A stretch of 61,188 nt of DNA from Streptomyces triticagri (GTDB lineage Bacteria; Actinomycetota; Actinomycetes; Streptomycetales; Streptomycetaceae). Below, piece by piece: positions 1 through 9,918 of the stretch. The notes under the pieces were generated by a model, which did not search any database, was not told the origin of the DNA, and saw only the letters and a list, made by a program, of their open reading frames with translations. The translations under genes and the position numbers were made by a program. Position 1 is the first letter of the stretch, and each line of letters begins with the position of its first letter. The DNA lies in NCBI RefSeq assembly GCF_003429565.1, contig NZ_QUAK01000068.1, positions 1 through 61,188 of the forward strand, given 5' to 3'.

Positions 1-1
1 G

Positions 2-1876
2 CCGGCCGGAGCGGCAGCGGCGCCCGAACCGGAGCCCGCCGCCGGCCGGTGGCGGTCGCAGGCGGCCGGCCGGCTCCTCGCGCCCGTCCGGCGCAAGCTG
101 GTGCTCGCCGGAGTCCTGCAGGCCGTGATCACTCTGCTCCAACTCGCCCCGTACGTCCTGCTCGTGGAGCTGGCCAGGCGGCTCCTGGACGGAGAACCGG
201 AAGCCCGGCTGCGGACGGTCGGCATCCTGGCGCTCGTCCTGCTCGGCGCGGGCACCGCGCTCGCCGCCGCACTGACCCTGTGGCTGCACGCCGTGGACGC
301 CCGCCACGCGCGCGTGCTGCGCGCCCGGCTGCTCGGCAAGCTCGCCCGCCTTCCGCTCGGCTGGTTCACCGCCCGCGGCTCGGCGGGCACCAAGAAGGTC
401 GTCCAGGACGACACCCTGGCCCTGCACTATCTGGTCACGCACGCCGTGCCGGACGCCGTCGCGGCGGTCGTCGCGCCGCTCGCGGTGCTCGGCTATCTGT
501 TCAGCGTGGACTGGCGGCCCGCCCTCGTGCTGCTCGTACCGATCCTGGTGTACGTCGTGACCATGTCGATCATGATGGTCCAGTCGGGGCCGAAGATCGC
601 CGAGGCCCCGCGCCGGGCCGAGCGCATGGGCGGCGAAGCCGGCGCCTATCTCGAAGGGCAGCCCGTGGTCCGGGTGTTCGGCGGCGCCACGGCCTCCGTC
701 TTCCGGCGGCGCCTGGACGCGTATCTGGAGTTCCTCGGTGACTGGCAGCGGCCGTTCATCGGCAAGAAGACCTTCATGGACCTGGCCACCCGGCCGTCGA
801 CGTTCCTGTGGCTGATCGCCACCACCGGCACGCTCCTCGTCGTCGCCGACCGGATGGCACCGGTGGACCTGCTGCCGTTCCTGCTGCTCGGCACGACCTT
901 CGGCGCCCGCCTGCTCGGCATCGGCTACGGCCTCGCCGGGCTGCGCGACGGCACCCTTGCGGCCCGCTCCATCGCCACCACCCTGGACGACCGGGAGCTC
1001 GCGACGAGCGCAGCCGCGGCGGATCCGGACGCCGGCACGGACGGTGCCGAGGGGGCCGACGGCGGCGAACGCGCCGGGCACGTCGCCTTCGAGCGGGTCA
1101 CCTTCGGATACCGGCCGGGAGTCCCCGTCGTACGGGACGTGTCGCTCGAGCTGCGCCCCGGGACGGTGACCGCGCTCGTCGGCCCCTCGGGAGCGGGCAA
1201 GTCCACGCTCGCCGCGCTCCTCGCACGCTTCCACGACGTCGACGAGGGGGCCATCCGGATCGACGGCAAGGACATCAGGTCGCTGACCGCGGACGAGCTC
1301 TACGCGCGCGTGGGCTTCGTTCTCCAGGACGTCCAACTGGTGCGGGGCACCGTACGGGAGAACATCGCGCTCGCCGTACCGGACGCGTCCGACGCACAGG
1401 TCGAGGCGGCGGCCCGGGACGCCCGGATCCACGACCGGATCGTGCGGCTCCCGGACGGCTACGACACCGTCATCGGGGAGGGCGTTCAACCGTCCGGCGG
1501 CGAACGCCAACGGCTCACCATCGCCCGTGCCATCCTCGCCGACACCCCGGTACTCGTCCTCGACGAGGCCACCGCATTCGCCGACCCCGAGTCCGAGTAC
1601 CTCCTGCAGCGCGCCCTCGACCGGCTCACCCGGGACCGCACCGTCCTGGTCGTCGCGCACCGCCTGCACACCGTCACCGGCGTGGACCGCATCGTCGTAC
1701 TCGACGGCGGCCGGGTCGCCGAGACCGGCAGCCACGCCGAACTCCTCGCTGCGGACGGCCGTTACCGCCGGCTCTGGGAGTCGGGCGGCGGGCGCTCCGC
1801 AGCCGCAGCGACGACGTCCGGCTCGGCCACCGGCGCCCCGACCGGTACCACCGTGGCCGAAGGAGCCGCCTCATGA
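2..1876 (+). CDS. ABC transporter permease/ATPase half-transporter, 5'-truncated by window edge
   Basis: The reading frame is open from base 2, so the true start lies left of the window; the in-frame GTG at 101 is internal to a continuous Pro/Ala-rich lead-in. An N-terminal exporter-type membrane domain (several hydrophobic helices up to about base 1000) precedes a nucleotide-binding domain with Walker [10 protein letters not shown] (about base 1180), a signature variant PSGGERQR (leading Leu replaced by Pro), Walker [10 protein letters not shown] and H-loop VAHRLHT. Its stop overlaps the ATG of a second half-transporter by 4 bp, so the two probably form a heterodimer. The layout resembles mycobacterial IrtA/IrtB (siderophore transport); in IrtA a siderophore-interaction domain precedes the membrane part, and that would be outside this window. 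The substrate is inferred only. Confidence 0.9.
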   Translation, partial: PAGAAAAPEPEPAAGRWRSQAAGRLLAPVRRKLVLAGVLQAVITLLQLAPYVLLVELARRLLDGEPEARLRTVGILALVLLGAGTALAAALTLWLHAVDARHARVLRARLLGKLARLPLGWFTARGSAGTKKVVQDDTLALHYLVTHAVPDAVAAVVAPLAVLGYLFSVDWRPALVLLVPILVYVVTMSIMMVQSGPKIAEAPRRAERMGGEAGAYLEGQPVVRVFGGATASVFRRRLDAYLEFLGDWQRPFIGKKTFMDLATRPSTFLWLIATTGTLLVVADRMAPVDLLPFLLLGTTFGARLLGIGYGLAGLRDGTLAARSIATTLDDRELATSAAAADPDAGTDGAEGADGGERAGHVAFERVTFGYRPGVPVVRDVSLELRPGTVTALVGPSGAGKSTLAALLARFHDVDEGAIRIDGKDIRSLTADELYARVGFVLQDVQLVRGTVRENIALAVPDASDAQVEAAARDARIHDRIVRLPDGYDTVIGEGVQPSGGERQRLTIARAILADTPVLVLDEATAFADPESEYLLQRALDRLTRDRTVLVVAHRLHTVTGVDRIVVLDGGRVAETGSHAELLAADGRYRRLWESGGGRSAAAATTSGSATGAPTGTTVAEGAAS

Positions 1877-3696
1877 TCCGCTCGCTGCTGTGGCTGCTGC
1901 CCGCGGACCGGCGCTCCCGCGCCGCCGCCTACGCCGTCCTCGCCCTGCTCTCGGTGCTGCTCCGCGCGGGAGGCGTGGTGCTTCTGGTGCCGCTGGTACG
2001 GGAGTTGTTCGGCGCCGATCCGGCCGCCGCGCTGCCCTGGCTCGGCGCACTGACCGCGGTGACCGCGGTCGGCTGGGTCGTCGACACGGCGGCCGCACGG
2101 CTCGGCTTCGACCTGGGATTCGCGCTGCTCGACGGCGTCCAGCACGATGTCGCCGACCGTCTGACCCGGGTCCGCCTGAGCTGGCTCGCCGCCGGCAACG
2201 TCCCGACCGCACGGTCCGCGATCGCCTCCGGAGGACCGGAGTTGGTGGGCATGTTCGCCAATCTGCTCACCCCGCTGATCGGAGCCGTACTGCTGCCCGC
2301 GGCGATCGCCGTCGCCCTGGTGCCGGTCGCCTGGCAGCTGGGCCTCGCCGCCGCTGCCGGGGTGCCGGTGCTGCTCGGCGCCCTGTGGGCGTCCGGGCGG
2401 ATCACCCGCCGCGCGGACGCGCTCGCCGCGGAGACCAACAGCGCACTGACCGAGCGCCTGGTGGAGTTCGCCGGCACCCAGCAGGCGCTGCGCGCCGCCC
2501 GCCGCGTCGAGCCGGCCCGCAGCCATGTGGGGCGCGCCCTCGAGCAGCAGCACGGCTCCACGATGCGACTCCTGCTGCTCCAGGTGCCCGGGCAGGTGCT
2601 GTTCGGACTGGCCGGCCAGGCGGCCCTCGTGGCGCTCGCCGGGGTCGCCGCCGTGCTGACCGTACGCGGCGATCTGACGGCCCCGGAGGCCGTGGCCCTG
2701 ATCGTGGTCGTCGTGCGTTATCTGGAGCCGTTCACGACGCTCGCCGAGCTCGCCCCGGCCGTCGAGACGATCCGCTCCACGCTCGACCGGATCCGGTCCG
2801 TCCTCACCGCGCCGACGACACCCGCCGGCACCGCGGCACCCGGCCGGGACGGCGCGCCCCGACTCCAACTGGAGAACGTCCACTTCGCGTACGGGGACGG
2901 GGACGGGGGCGACGGTGCCGTGGCCGGCGAGCCCGTGCTGCGCGGCCTGAACCTCACCCTCGAATCCGGCACCACGACCGCGATCGTCGGCCCTTCGGGG
3001 TCCGGCAAGAGCACGGTCCTCGCGCTGCTCGCCGGACTGCACACACCGACCCGTGGTCGCGTACTCGCGGACGGCGTCGACACCACGACACTTCAGGACA
3101 CCCACCGGCGGTCGCTGACCAGCATGGTCTTCCAGCACTCCTATCTGTTCGACGGGACGGTCCGGGAGAACGTCATGGCCGGCGACCCGGATGCGGCCCA
3201 CGCGCGCGTGGAGCAGGTCCTGCGATTGGCCCGGGTGGACGAGCTCGCCGCCCGGCTTCCCGACGGTGCGGACAGCAGGGTGGGTGAGGGCGGCACGGCA
3301 CTCTCCGGCGGCGAACGGCAGCGGGTCGGCATCGCCCGCGCCCTGCTCAAACCGGCGCCCGTACTGCTCGTCGACGAGGCCACCAGCGCGCTCGACACGG
3401 AGAACGAGGCGGCCGTGGCGTCCGCTCTGTCCGCCGACCACCTGCCCCGCACCCGGGTGATCGTGACCCACCGTCCCGCGACGGTCCGTGGCGCGGACCG
3501 GGTCCTGTTCCTCGAGGACGGTGAGATCACCGAGGACGGCACGGTCGACGAACTCCTCACCATGGGAGGCCGCTTCGCCACGTTCTGGCACGAGGCCCAG
3601 GAGAGCGCCGCCTGGCGCCTCACCCCGACTGTCGGCCCTGCGGACACCTCCAGGATCTCCAGCCCGTCCGGTACTTCCAGCCCGTCCGGCGTTTGA
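1873..3696 (+). CDS. ABC transporter permease/ATPase half-transporter (IrtB-like)
   Basis: A 607-residue fused membrane/ATPase protein. The ATG at 1873 overlaps the previous stop (ATGA) and is preceded by AAGGAG. About six hydrophobic helices occupy the first ~310 residues. The ATPase domain has Walker [10 protein letters not shown], a canonical ALSGGERQR signature, Walker [10 protein letters not shown] and H-loop VTHRPAT. The partner's signature is degenerate while this one is canonical, as is common in heterodimeric exporters with one weaker ATP site. The last ~20 codons (Ser/Pro/Gly-rich) run into a dispersed intergenic repeat at 3677-3700, which supplies the TGA stop. Siderophore transport is possible by resemblance to IrtB, but no iron box is visible in the window. 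Confidence 0.93.
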   Translation: MIRSLLWLLPADRRSRAAAYAVLALLSVLLRAGGVVLLVPLVRELFGADPAAALPWLGALTAVTAVGWVVDTAAARLGFDLGFALLDGVQHDVADRLTRVRLSWLAAGNVPTARSAIASGGPELVGMFANLLTPLIGAVLLPAAIAVALVPVAWQLGLAAAAGVPVLLGALWASGRITRRADALAAETNSALTERLVEFAGTQQALRAARRVEPARSHVGRALEQQHGSTMRLLLLQVPGQVLFGLAGQAALVALAGVAAVLTVRGDLTAPEAVALIVVVVRYLEPFTTLAELAPAVETIRSTLDRIRSVLTAPTTPAGTAAPGRDGAPRLQLENVHFAYGDGDGGDGAVAGEPVLRGLNLTLESGTTTAIVGPSGSGKSTVLALLAGLHTPTRGRVLADGVDTTTLQDTHRRSLTSMVFQHSYLFDGTVRENVMAGDPDAAHARVEQVLRLARVDELAARLPDGADSRVGEGGTALSGGERQRVGIARALLKPAPVLLVDEATSALDTENEAAVASALSADHLPRTRVIVTHRPATVRGADRVLFLEDGEITEDGTVDELLTMGGRFATFWHEAQESAAWRLTPTVGPADTSRISSPSGTSSPSGV

Positions 3697-3804
3697 GGAC
3701 ATCTTTTGATCCTGTCCGGGGCCCCGAGGCGGCACGCGCCCAGGGCACCTTTCGACCCGGACGGGTCGACACTTTTCAAGCCTGTCCGGCGTTTGAGGAC
3801 AAGG
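3677..3804 (+). repeat. two copies of a dispersed Streptomyces intergenic repeat
   Basis: The core gtccggcgtttgaggaca occurs at about 3684-3701 and again at 3784-3801, each preceded by CCAGCC or AAGCC. A third copy lies in reverse orientation at 54053-54080. Between the two copies is a small hairpin (CGACCC-GGA-CGGGTCG). The element lies exactly between two genes and probably ends transcription of the ABC operon. I recognise the core as a very common intergenic sequence in Streptomyces genomes. Confidence 0.7.
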
Positions 3805-3836
3805 CCCCCTGCCAAGGGACTGGCACGCTGGACAAC

Positions 3837-6665
3837 ATGGACACCGCAGCCCTGGAGCGCAGCCTCCGCACGGAACTCCGCGGCACCGTCGACTTCCGCC
3901 CCACCGCCCGCGCCCTCACCACCATGGACGCCTCCAACTACCGCCGCGTCCCCCTCGGCACGGTCGCCCCGCGCGACACCACCGACGTGGAAGCCACCCT
4001 GGCGATCTGCCGCAACCACCGCGTCCCCGTGGTCCCCCGCGGCACCGGCACCTCCATCGCCGGCCAGGCGACCGGCACCGGCGTGGTCCTGGACTTCACG
4101 CGCTGGATGGACGGCCTCCTCGCCCTCGATCCCGCCGAGCGCACCGCGGTCGTCCAGCCCGGCCTGATCCTCGACACCTTGCGCACCGCGGCCGCCCCGC
4201 ACGGCCTCACCTTCGGCCCCGACCCGTCCACCCACAGCCGCTGCACCCTCGGCGGAATGATCGGCAACAACTCCTGCGGCAGCCACTCCGTGGCCTGGGG
4301 CACGACCGCGGACAACGTCCACGACCTCACCGTGGCCACCTACGGCGGCGGCGCCCCCCGGCGCCTCGGCCGAGGCTGGGACGGCGCCCCGGACGGCCTG
4401 CGCGCCCTCGCCGAGTCCGAACTCGCCCTGCTGCGCACCGGATTCCCCGACCTCCCGCGCCGCATCTCCGGCTACGCACTCGACGCCCTGCTCCCCGAGA
4501 ACGGCATCGACCTCGCGCGCGCGTACTGCGGCAGCGAAGGCACCCTCGCCGTCCTCACCGAGGCCACCGTCAAACTCGTCGAGGCTCCACGCGCGCGTGC
4601 CCTCGCCGTACTGGGCTACTCCGACGAGAGCGCGGCAGCGGAAGCCGCGGCCGGACTGTTGCCGTACGGGCCGCTCACCGTGGAAGGCATGGCCGCCGAC
4701 CTGGTGGGCGACGCCCAGGGCCTGCCGCGCGGCGGCGCCTGGCTGTTCGTGGAGACCGGCGGCGACAGCCGGGACGAGGCACGCGCGCGTGCCGATGCGA
4801 TCGTGCGGGCCGCGGACGTACTGGACTCGGTCGTCGTCACCGACCCGGCCGGGCAGCGGGCCCTGTGGCGGGTGCGCGAGGACGCCTCCGGCACGGCCAC
4901 CCGCATGCCCGACGGCTCGGAGGCCTGGCCCGGCTGGGAGGACTGTGCCGTGCCGCCCGCCCGACTGGGCGCCTATCTCCGCGACTTCAGGGCCCTGCTC
5001 GCCGAACACGGCCTGCGCGGCACCCCGTACGGGCACTTCGGCGACGGCTGCATCCACGTACGCATCGACTTCGACCTGCTCAGCAAGCCCGGTATCGCGC
5101 GCTTCAGGGAGTTCTCCCAGGCCCTGGCCGGACTCGTCGTCGCCCACGGCGGATCACTCTCCGGCGAGCACGGCGACGGCATCGCACGCGCCGAGCTGCT
5201 GCCCGCCATGTACGGCAAGGACCTGGTCCGCCTCTTCGAGCGCGTCAAGGGCCTCTGGGACCCCGACGACGGCCTCAACCCGGGCATCCTCGTACGCCCC
5301 GAACCCCTCGACTCCCACCTGCGCTTCGACCCGCTGCCCCGCGGCCCCGTCGACGTCGCCTTCGGCTATCCGCACGACAACGGCGACTTCTCCGCCGCCG
5401 TACGCCGCTGCGTAGGAGTCGCCAAATGCCGCAACACGACGACGACTTCGGGCGTCATGTGCCCGTCGTTCCGCGCCACCGGCGAGGAGGAGCACTCCAC
5501 CCGCGGCCGCGCCCGACTGCTGCACGAGATGCTCGCCGGCGAGGTCGTCACCGACGGCTGGCGCTCCACCGAGGTGCATGACGCGCTCGATCTGTGCCTG
5601 TCCTGCAAGGGCTGCCGCAGCGACTGCCCGGTCGGCGTCGACATGGCCACCTACAAGGCCGAGTTCCTGCACCACCACTACAAGGGCCGGCGGCGTCCCA
5701 TGGCGCACTACTCCATGGGACGCCTGCCACGCTGGCTGCGCGCCGCGGCCACCCTGCGCCTCGCCCGCCCGGCGAACGCGGCCCTGCGCCTGCGCCCGCT
5801 CGCCGCCCTCGCCAAACGCCTCGGCGGCATCGCACCCGAACGCGACATCCCACGCCTGGCCCCGGTCACGTTCCGCCGCTGGTACGAGAGGCGCGGCGCG
5901 ACCCGCCGCGAGGACGGCACCCCGACCGTCGTCCTGTGGCCCGACACCTTCACCGACCACCTCTCACCCTCGGTCGGCCGGGCCGCGGTGCGAGTCCTCG
6001 AGGATGCGGGCCTCTCCGTGATCCTGCCTCCCAAGGGCGTGTGCTGCGGCCTCACTTACGTCTCCACCGGCCAGCTCGACCTCGCCCGCGACGTCATGCG
6101 CCGCACCCTCGACCGTGTCCCGCCGGACAGGCCCCTGGTGGTCCTGGAGCCGAGCTGCGCGGCGGCCCTCAAGGCAGATCTGCCCGAACTCCTCGGCGAC
6201 GACCCGAGGGCCCACCGCCTCGCCGCCTCCGTCCGGACATTCGCCGAGACCATCGAGGAACTCGCCCCCGACTGGCAGCCACCCCGCCTCGACCGCGAGG
6301 TCACCGGCCAGACCCACTGCCACCAGCACGCCGTACTCGGCGACAGGGCGGACCGCGCCCTACGCGAAAAGGCGGGCCTGACCGGCGAATTGACCGGCGG
6401 CTGCTGCGGCCTGGCCGGCAACTTCGGCTTCGAACCCGGCCACTTCGAAGTCTCCCGCGCCTGCGCCGAGGACCAACTCCTGCCCGCGGTACGCGCCGCC
6501 GGCCCGGCCACCTCCGTACTCGCCGACGGCTTCTCCTGCCGCACCCAACTGGAACAACTCGGCGACGGCCGCGGCGCCCGGCACCTGGCGGAGATCCTTG
6601 CGGAAGCCCTGGATCGCTCCCAGCCCGGCGCAGGTCGTACCGAGTGGACCGGCCGTACCGAGTAG
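3837..6665 (+). CDS. fused FAD-binding oxidase and (Fe-S)-binding protein (GlcD-GlcF / YdiJ type)
   Basis: A 942-residue two-part 2-hydroxyacid dehydrogenase. The N-terminal ~540 residues form a PCMH/FAD domain (VVPRGTGTSIAGQATG, then GGMIGNNSCGSHS) and FAD-oxidase C-terminal domain (GHFGDGCIHVRIDF, SGEHGDGIA). The second half has two Cys-rich clusters (CVGVAKC and CLSCKGCRSDCPVGVD) typical of 4Fe-4S ferredoxin modules, then two CCG-type domains (GVCCGLTY, GGCCGLAGNFG). Family members oxidise D-lactate, glycolate or D-2-hydroxyglutarate and pass electrons to the membrane chain. The ATG at 3837 is chosen because translation upstream of it passes through a dispersed repeat. It stands alone between two intergenic gaps. 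The substrate cannot be told from sequence. Confidence 0.93.
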   Translation: MDTAALERSLRTELRGTVDFRPTARALTTMDASNYRRVPLGTVAPRDTTDVEATLAICRNHRVPVVPRGTGTSIAGQATGTGVVLDFTRWMDGLLALDPAERTAVVQPGLILDTLRTAAAPHGLTFGPDPSTHSRCTLGGMIGNNSCGSHSVAWGTTADNVHDLTVATYGGGAPRRLGRGWDGAPDGLRALAESELALLRTGFPDLPRRISGYALDALLPENGIDLARAYCGSEGTLAVLTEATVKLVEAPRARALAVLGYSDESAAAEAAAGLLPYGPLTVEGMAADLVGDAQGLPRGGAWLFVETGGDSRDEARARADAIVRAADVLDSVVVTDPAGQRALWRVREDASGTATRMPDGSEAWPGWEDCAVPPARLGAYLRDFRALLAEHGLRGTPYGHFGDGCIHVRIDFDLLSKPGIARFREFSQALAGLVVAHGGSLSGEHGDGIARAELLPAMYGKDLVRLFERVKGLWDPDDGLNPGILVRPEPLDSHLRFDPLPRGPVDVAFGYPHDNGDFSAAVRRCVGVAKCRNTTTTSGVMCPSFRATGEEEHSTRGRARLLHEMLAGEVVTDGWRSTEVHDALDLCLSCKGCRSDCPVGVDMATYKAEFLHHHYKGRRRPMAHYSMGRLPRWLRAAATLRLARPANAALRLRPLAALAKRLGGIAPERDIPRLAPVTFRRWYERRGATRREDGTPTVVLWPDTFTDHLSPSVGRAAVRVLEDAGLSVILPPKGVCCGLTYVSTGQLDLARDVMRRTLDRVPPDRPLVVLEPSCAAALKADLPELLGDDPRAHRLAASVRTFAETIEELAPDWQPPRLDREVTGQTHCHQHAVLGDRADRALREKAGLTGELTGGCCGLAGNFGFEPGHFEVSRACAEDQLLPAVRAAGPATSVLADGFSCRTQLEQLGDGRGARHLAEILAEALDRSQPGAGRTEWTGRTE

Positions 6666-6783
6666 AAGTGTCACGAGCGCCCTCACCGCCCCGCCCGACC
6701 GGCATCCGCGGGTGGTGGTGTCGGAGGCGGTGAGAAGGACTCGTACGATCCGTGCATCGGCACCCAGGACGCGGTCGAGGCCG

Positions 6784-7677
6784 TCAGCTGTGGGCGATCT
6801 TGTGGATCAGGGCGGTGAGTTCGGGGACGGACGGGTGGCCGGGGGTGTCCCGGCGGGCGAGGACGACGGGGACCTCGGGGGCGTCGGTCAGCGGCAGGTA
6901 GACCACGCCCGGGTACTGGTGCATGCCGATGGTGGCCGTCGCGCTGATGCCCACCGCGCGGCCCGCGGCGATCGTGACGAGCCAGTCGTCCGTGTTGGCC
7001 ACCGTGATCGCCTCCTTGGGGCGGATCGCGGCCGGCCACAGGTCGAGGGTGGTCGTGCCGGAGACGGTGTTCAGGGCGATGGTGCGGTCCGTGAGGTCGG
7101 CGAGCGAGAGCCGGTCGCGGTCGGCCAGCGGGTCGTCGGCAGGCAGGGCCGCCACCCGGGCCTCGGTGTAGAGCAGTTCGGTGACCAGGCCCGGGGCGTC
7201 GACGGTGCCCCGCAGCAGCGCGGCGTCGACCTCGCCGCGGGTCAGTCCCGCCGTACGGTCGTCGATGCGCAGGAGTTCGAGGGGCACGTCGGGGTGGGCC
7301 TCGCGCCAGCGTCGCAGCAGCGGAGTGGTGTACGGGCCGGCCGCGGACCAGGCGTGCCCGAGCCGCAGCGGCCGGCGTGCGGTACGGCCGGCCGCGAGGG
7401 CGTCCTCGAAGGCGGCGACCGCGGCGGTGGCACGGTCCTGGAACGCGCGGCCCTCCGGAGTGAGCGCCAGATGGTGTGTGCTGCGGTCCACCAGGCGTAC
7501 GCCGAGGGCCCGTTCGAGGGCGGCGAGGGTGCGGGAGACGGCGGGCTGGGTGAGGCGGAGGCGCTCGGCGGCGCGGGTGACGTTGCGCTCCTCGGCGATG
7601 GCGAGGAAGCAGCGCAGGTGGCGGAGCTCGACCTGGCCGGCGCCGGCGTGGTCGTTGCCGCTGGTCGTGGCGCTCAT
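6784..7677 (-). CDS. LysR-family transcriptional regulator
   Basis: A 297-residue protein of normal LTTR length. The N-terminal winged helix-turn-helix is evident (VELRHLRCFLAIAEERN, then TRAAERLRLTQPAVSRTL), followed by a periplasmic-binding-like effector domain. The start at 7677 puts the helix-turn-helix at the usual distance from the N terminus; an in-frame ATG at 7710 is an alternative, and neither has a strong Shine-Dalgarno. It is divergent from the EamA exporter gene at 7956, the usual arrangement in which an LTTR controls an adjacent exporter from the shared intergenic region. Confidence 0.93.
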   Translation of the reverse strand: MSATTSGNDHAGAGQVELRHLRCFLAIAEERNVTRAAERLRLTQPAVSRTLAALERALGVRLVDRSTHHLALTPEGRAFQDRATAAVAAFEDALAAGRTARRPLRLGHAWSAAGPYTTPLLRRWREAHPDVPLELLRIDDRTAGLTRGEVDAALLRGTVDAPGLVTELLYTEARVAALPADDPLADRDRLSLADLTDRTIALNTVSGTTTLDLWPAAIRPKEAITVANTDDWLVTIAAGRAVGISATATIGMHQYPGVVYLPLTDAPEVPVVLARRDTPGHPSVPELTALIHKIAHS

Positions 7678-7829
7678 GCGTGCGGAGCATAACCGGGTCG
7701 CGGTCGGCATTTCACGTGCCGCGCGGGAGTCCGTAGCGTGGGAAGGCGGTGGAAGCGGGGTGGAACGGGGTGCTCGAATAGTCCAGTGCAATGGATCGTG
7801 GAGTTCACTACAGTGTTCTACGTTGTGCT

Positions 7830-7913
7830 CGGCGACAGCACCGGAGACGTGACAGCGCCAAGTGCCGGCGGCGTGACGGCGCCAGAGACGTGGCAGCGCC
7901 GGCGGCGTGACAT
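7830..7913. promoter_or_regulatory. repeat-rich regulatory region between lysR and eamA genes
   Basis: Degenerate direct repeats of GAGACGTGRCAGCGCC and GGCGTGACGGCGCC occupy about 7842-7912 in the lysR-exporter divergent region. LysR regulators usually bind T-N11-A dyads in this position, so these repeats are candidate binding or regulatory sequence. No clear -10/-35 pair is visible. Low confidence in exact function. Confidence 0.35.
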
Positions 7914-7955
7914 GTGTGCAGTGAAGTGAGCAGTGCAGCGAAGGGAAAGGCTCCA

Positions 7956-9008
7956 GTGGACGCAGGGAGGCAGACCGGCGGGCCGGTCACGGGCGGGATC
8001 GCTCCCGAGGCGGGCGCCGCAGAGGCGGCCGCCGGGGCCGCCGTCGCACAGCCGGAGGCGGCCGGCGTCGTGGACACGGCCGGCACCGATCGGCCCGCAA
8101 GCGCCACAGGACTGCGCCGGCTGCGAGGCTCCACCCTCGGCCCCGTGGGACTCGTCCTCACCGGATGCCTGTCCGTGCAGTTCGGCGGCGCGCTCGCCGT
8201 GTCCCTGATGCCGCGGGCCGGGGCCCTCGGCGTGGTCACGATCCGCCTCGTCGCAGCGGCCGTCGTGCTGTTGATCGTCTGCCGACCCAAGCTGCGCGGG
8301 CACAGCCGCGCCGACTGGGGCACCGTCGTCACCTTCGGCGTCGTGATGGGCGCCATGAACACGCTCTTCTACCAAGCGGCCGACCGCATCCCGCTCGGCG
8401 CGGCCGTGACCCTCGAAGTGCTCGGACCGCTCGCCCTGTCCGTCATCGCCTCACGCCGCGCGGTGAACGCCCTGTGGGCGGCACTCGCGCTCGCGGGCGT
8501 CTTCCTGCTCAGCGGCGGCGGGTTCGAGTCGCTCGACCCGGTCGGCGCCGCGTTCGCCCTGAGCGCCGGCGCGATGTGGGCGGCGTACATCGTCTTCAGC
8601 GCCAAGACCGGCCGCCGCTTCCCGCAGGCGGACGGCCTCGCGCTCGCCATGGGAGTCGCGGCCCTGCTCAGCCTGCCCCTCGGCATCGCCGAATCCGGCT
8701 CCAAGCTGCTCGTGCCGACGACCCTGGCACTCGGCGTCGGCGTCGCGGTGCTGTCCTCCGTACTGCCGTACACCCTCGAACTCCTCGCCCTGCGGCGACT
8801 CCCGGCCTCCACCTTCGCGATCATGATGAGCCTGGAGCCCGCCTTCGCCGCGACGGCCGGCTTCCTCGTCCTGGACCAGGCGCTCTCCGCGACCCAGGCT
8901 CTGGCCATCGCGCTCGTCATCGCCGCCAGCATGGGCGCGGTACGCACCCAGGTCGGACGGTCGAAGGGGAGGCGGGAGCGGGCCGAGCGCCCCACCGCCG
9001 GAGGCTGA
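7956..9008 (+). CDS. EamA/DMT-superfamily inner-membrane exporter (RhtA-like)
   Basis: About 350 residues with a ~50-residue Ala-rich N-terminal extension, then ten hydrophobic segments in two EamA repeats. It is similar in layout to RhtA-type amino-acid/metabolite exporters (FGVVMGAMNTLFYQAADRIP in repeat 1, SLEPAFAATAGFLVLDQ in repeat 2). The GTG at 7956 is chosen because a strong AAGGGAAAGG lies five bases upstream; an in-frame ATG at 7914 lacks one. Probably controlled by the divergent LysR. The substrate is unknown. Confidence 0.9.
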   Translation: MDAGRQTGGPVTGGIAPEAGAAEAAAGAAVAQPEAAGVVDTAGTDRPASATGLRRLRGSTLGPVGLVLTGCLSVQFGGALAVSLMPRAGALGVVTIRLVAAAVVLLIVCRPKLRGHSRADWGTVVTFGVVMGAMNTLFYQAADRIPLGAAVTLEVLGPLALSVIASRRAVNALWAALALAGVFLLSGGGFESLDPVGAAFALSAGAMWAAYIVFSAKTGRRFPQADGLALAMGVAALLSLPLGIAESGSKLLVPTTLALGVGVAVLSSVLPYTLELLALRRLPASTFAIMMSLEPAFAATAGFLVLDQALSATQALAIALVIAASMGAVRTQVGRSKGRRERAERPTAGG

Positions 9009-9061
9009 GTCCGCCGACGCCGCAGGCTGATTCTGTCGAGGGCCGATGCCGGGTCCGGAAG

Positions 9062-9070
9062 TTATCCACA
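9062..9070 (+). other. isolated perfect DnaA-box sequence
   Basis: TTATCCACA occurs between the exporter gene and the SMI1 gene. It matches the E. coli R1-type box exactly; Streptomyces oriC boxes more often read TTGTCCACA. A single box far from any dnaA/dnaN genes is not an origin. Just after it, hairpin-forming segments GCACGGA/TCCGTGC and GGAGCGAT/ATCGCTCC may end exporter transcription. Confidence 0.4.
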
Positions 9071-9223
9071 GGCACGGAGCGATGTCCGTGCCGTGTGTGA
9101 GGATCGCTCCTGACGGTCGGGACACGCAGTCGCCACGGCTGCGAGTGCGGTGAGCCGCATGCGCGGCGGACTGCCCGACCGGTCGCGCAAGGGCAGATTC
9201 GATGCGTTACCGGGGGAGAGCAC

Positions 9224-9817
9224 ATGACGAGGCGAGCGGCGGGGCGAGTCGAGGAAGTCCTCGCGGAGCAGTGGCGGCAACTGGAGGAGTGGTACGCGCA
9301 GGAGGGCGGCGCGCACCTGCTGCGCGGGCCGGCCTCCCCGGAGGCGATCGCCGGGGTCGAGCAGGAGCTGGGGGTGACACTGCCCGAGGAGCTGAAGCGA
9401 TCCCTCGAGCTGCACGACGGGACCGAGGAGGACGGCTGGCCGGGCGGCACCCTGTTGTCCTGCGCGGGCATCGTCAAGGAGACCGGGATATGGCGCGAGC
9501 TCCTCGCGGACGGCAGCTTCGACAAGCGCTCGCACCACGACCCGGAGGACGACGAGGACCTGGAGGACGCGGAGCGGGCCGTACAGCCGGGCTGGTGGAA
9601 CGAGGGCTGGATCTGCATCGACGCCGACGGCGCGGGGAACGGCGCGGTGATAGACCTCGCCCCGGGCCCCGGCGGCACCCGCGGCCAACTCCTCGACATG
9701 GACCACGAGGTGGGCCCGAGCGGCCCCACGGCACACGGCTTCATCGACTATCTCGACGACGTCCTCGAGGAGTTGGACGACTGCAGCGTGGTCGACGGTT
9801 CGTACGTGGAGGGGTGA
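9224..9817 (+). CDS. SMI1/KNR4 family protein
   Basis: A 197-residue acidic protein. The family pattern is visible: EAIAGVEQELGVTLPEELKR followed by LHDG, and WNEGWICIDADG in the middle. SMI1/KNR4 (SUKH) domains often act as immunity proteins to nuclease or deaminase toxins and also occur as stand-alone proteins in Streptomyces. No toxin gene is adjacent, so an immunity role is not supported here. The ATG at 9224 follows GGGGGAGAG. Confidence 0.88.
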   Translation: MTRRAAGRVEEVLAEQWRQLEEWYAQEGGAHLLRGPASPEAIAGVEQELGVTLPEELKRSLELHDGTEEDGWPGGTLLSCAGIVKETGIWRELLADGSFDKRSHHDPEDDEDLEDAERAVQPGWWNEGWICIDADGAGNGAVIDLAPGPGGTRGQLLDMDHEVGPSGPTAHGFIDYLDDVLEELDDCSVVDGSYVEG

Positions 9818-9841
9818 GGGGGAGGGCCCCGGGGAGGGTTT

Positions 9842-9857
9842 CAAGCACGCGTGCTTG
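9842..9857. promoter_or_regulatory. 16-bp perfect palindrome upstream of the carboxylase operon
   Basis: CAAGCACGCGTGCTTG is a perfect inverted repeat 62 bp before the GTG of the first gene of the 9.9-17.5 kb operon. It could be an operator for a dimeric regulator of the operon, or the stem of a terminator for the SMI1 gene, since it is followed by TTTAT. Confidence 0.45.
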
Positions 9858-9918
9858 TTTATCGTCCCGGCAGCTGCCATGCTCGCCGCACAACGACGTC
9901 CCGTGAGGGGAGTGCGCC

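Noticed and set aside
1762..5147. Long minus-strand frames opposite the ABC and FAD/Fe-S genes
   Set aside because: They mirror the codon bias of the true genes and lack ribosome sites or domains.
9062..9070. Replication origin
   Set aside because: Only one DnaA box, no cluster and no dnaA/dnaN/gyrB context.
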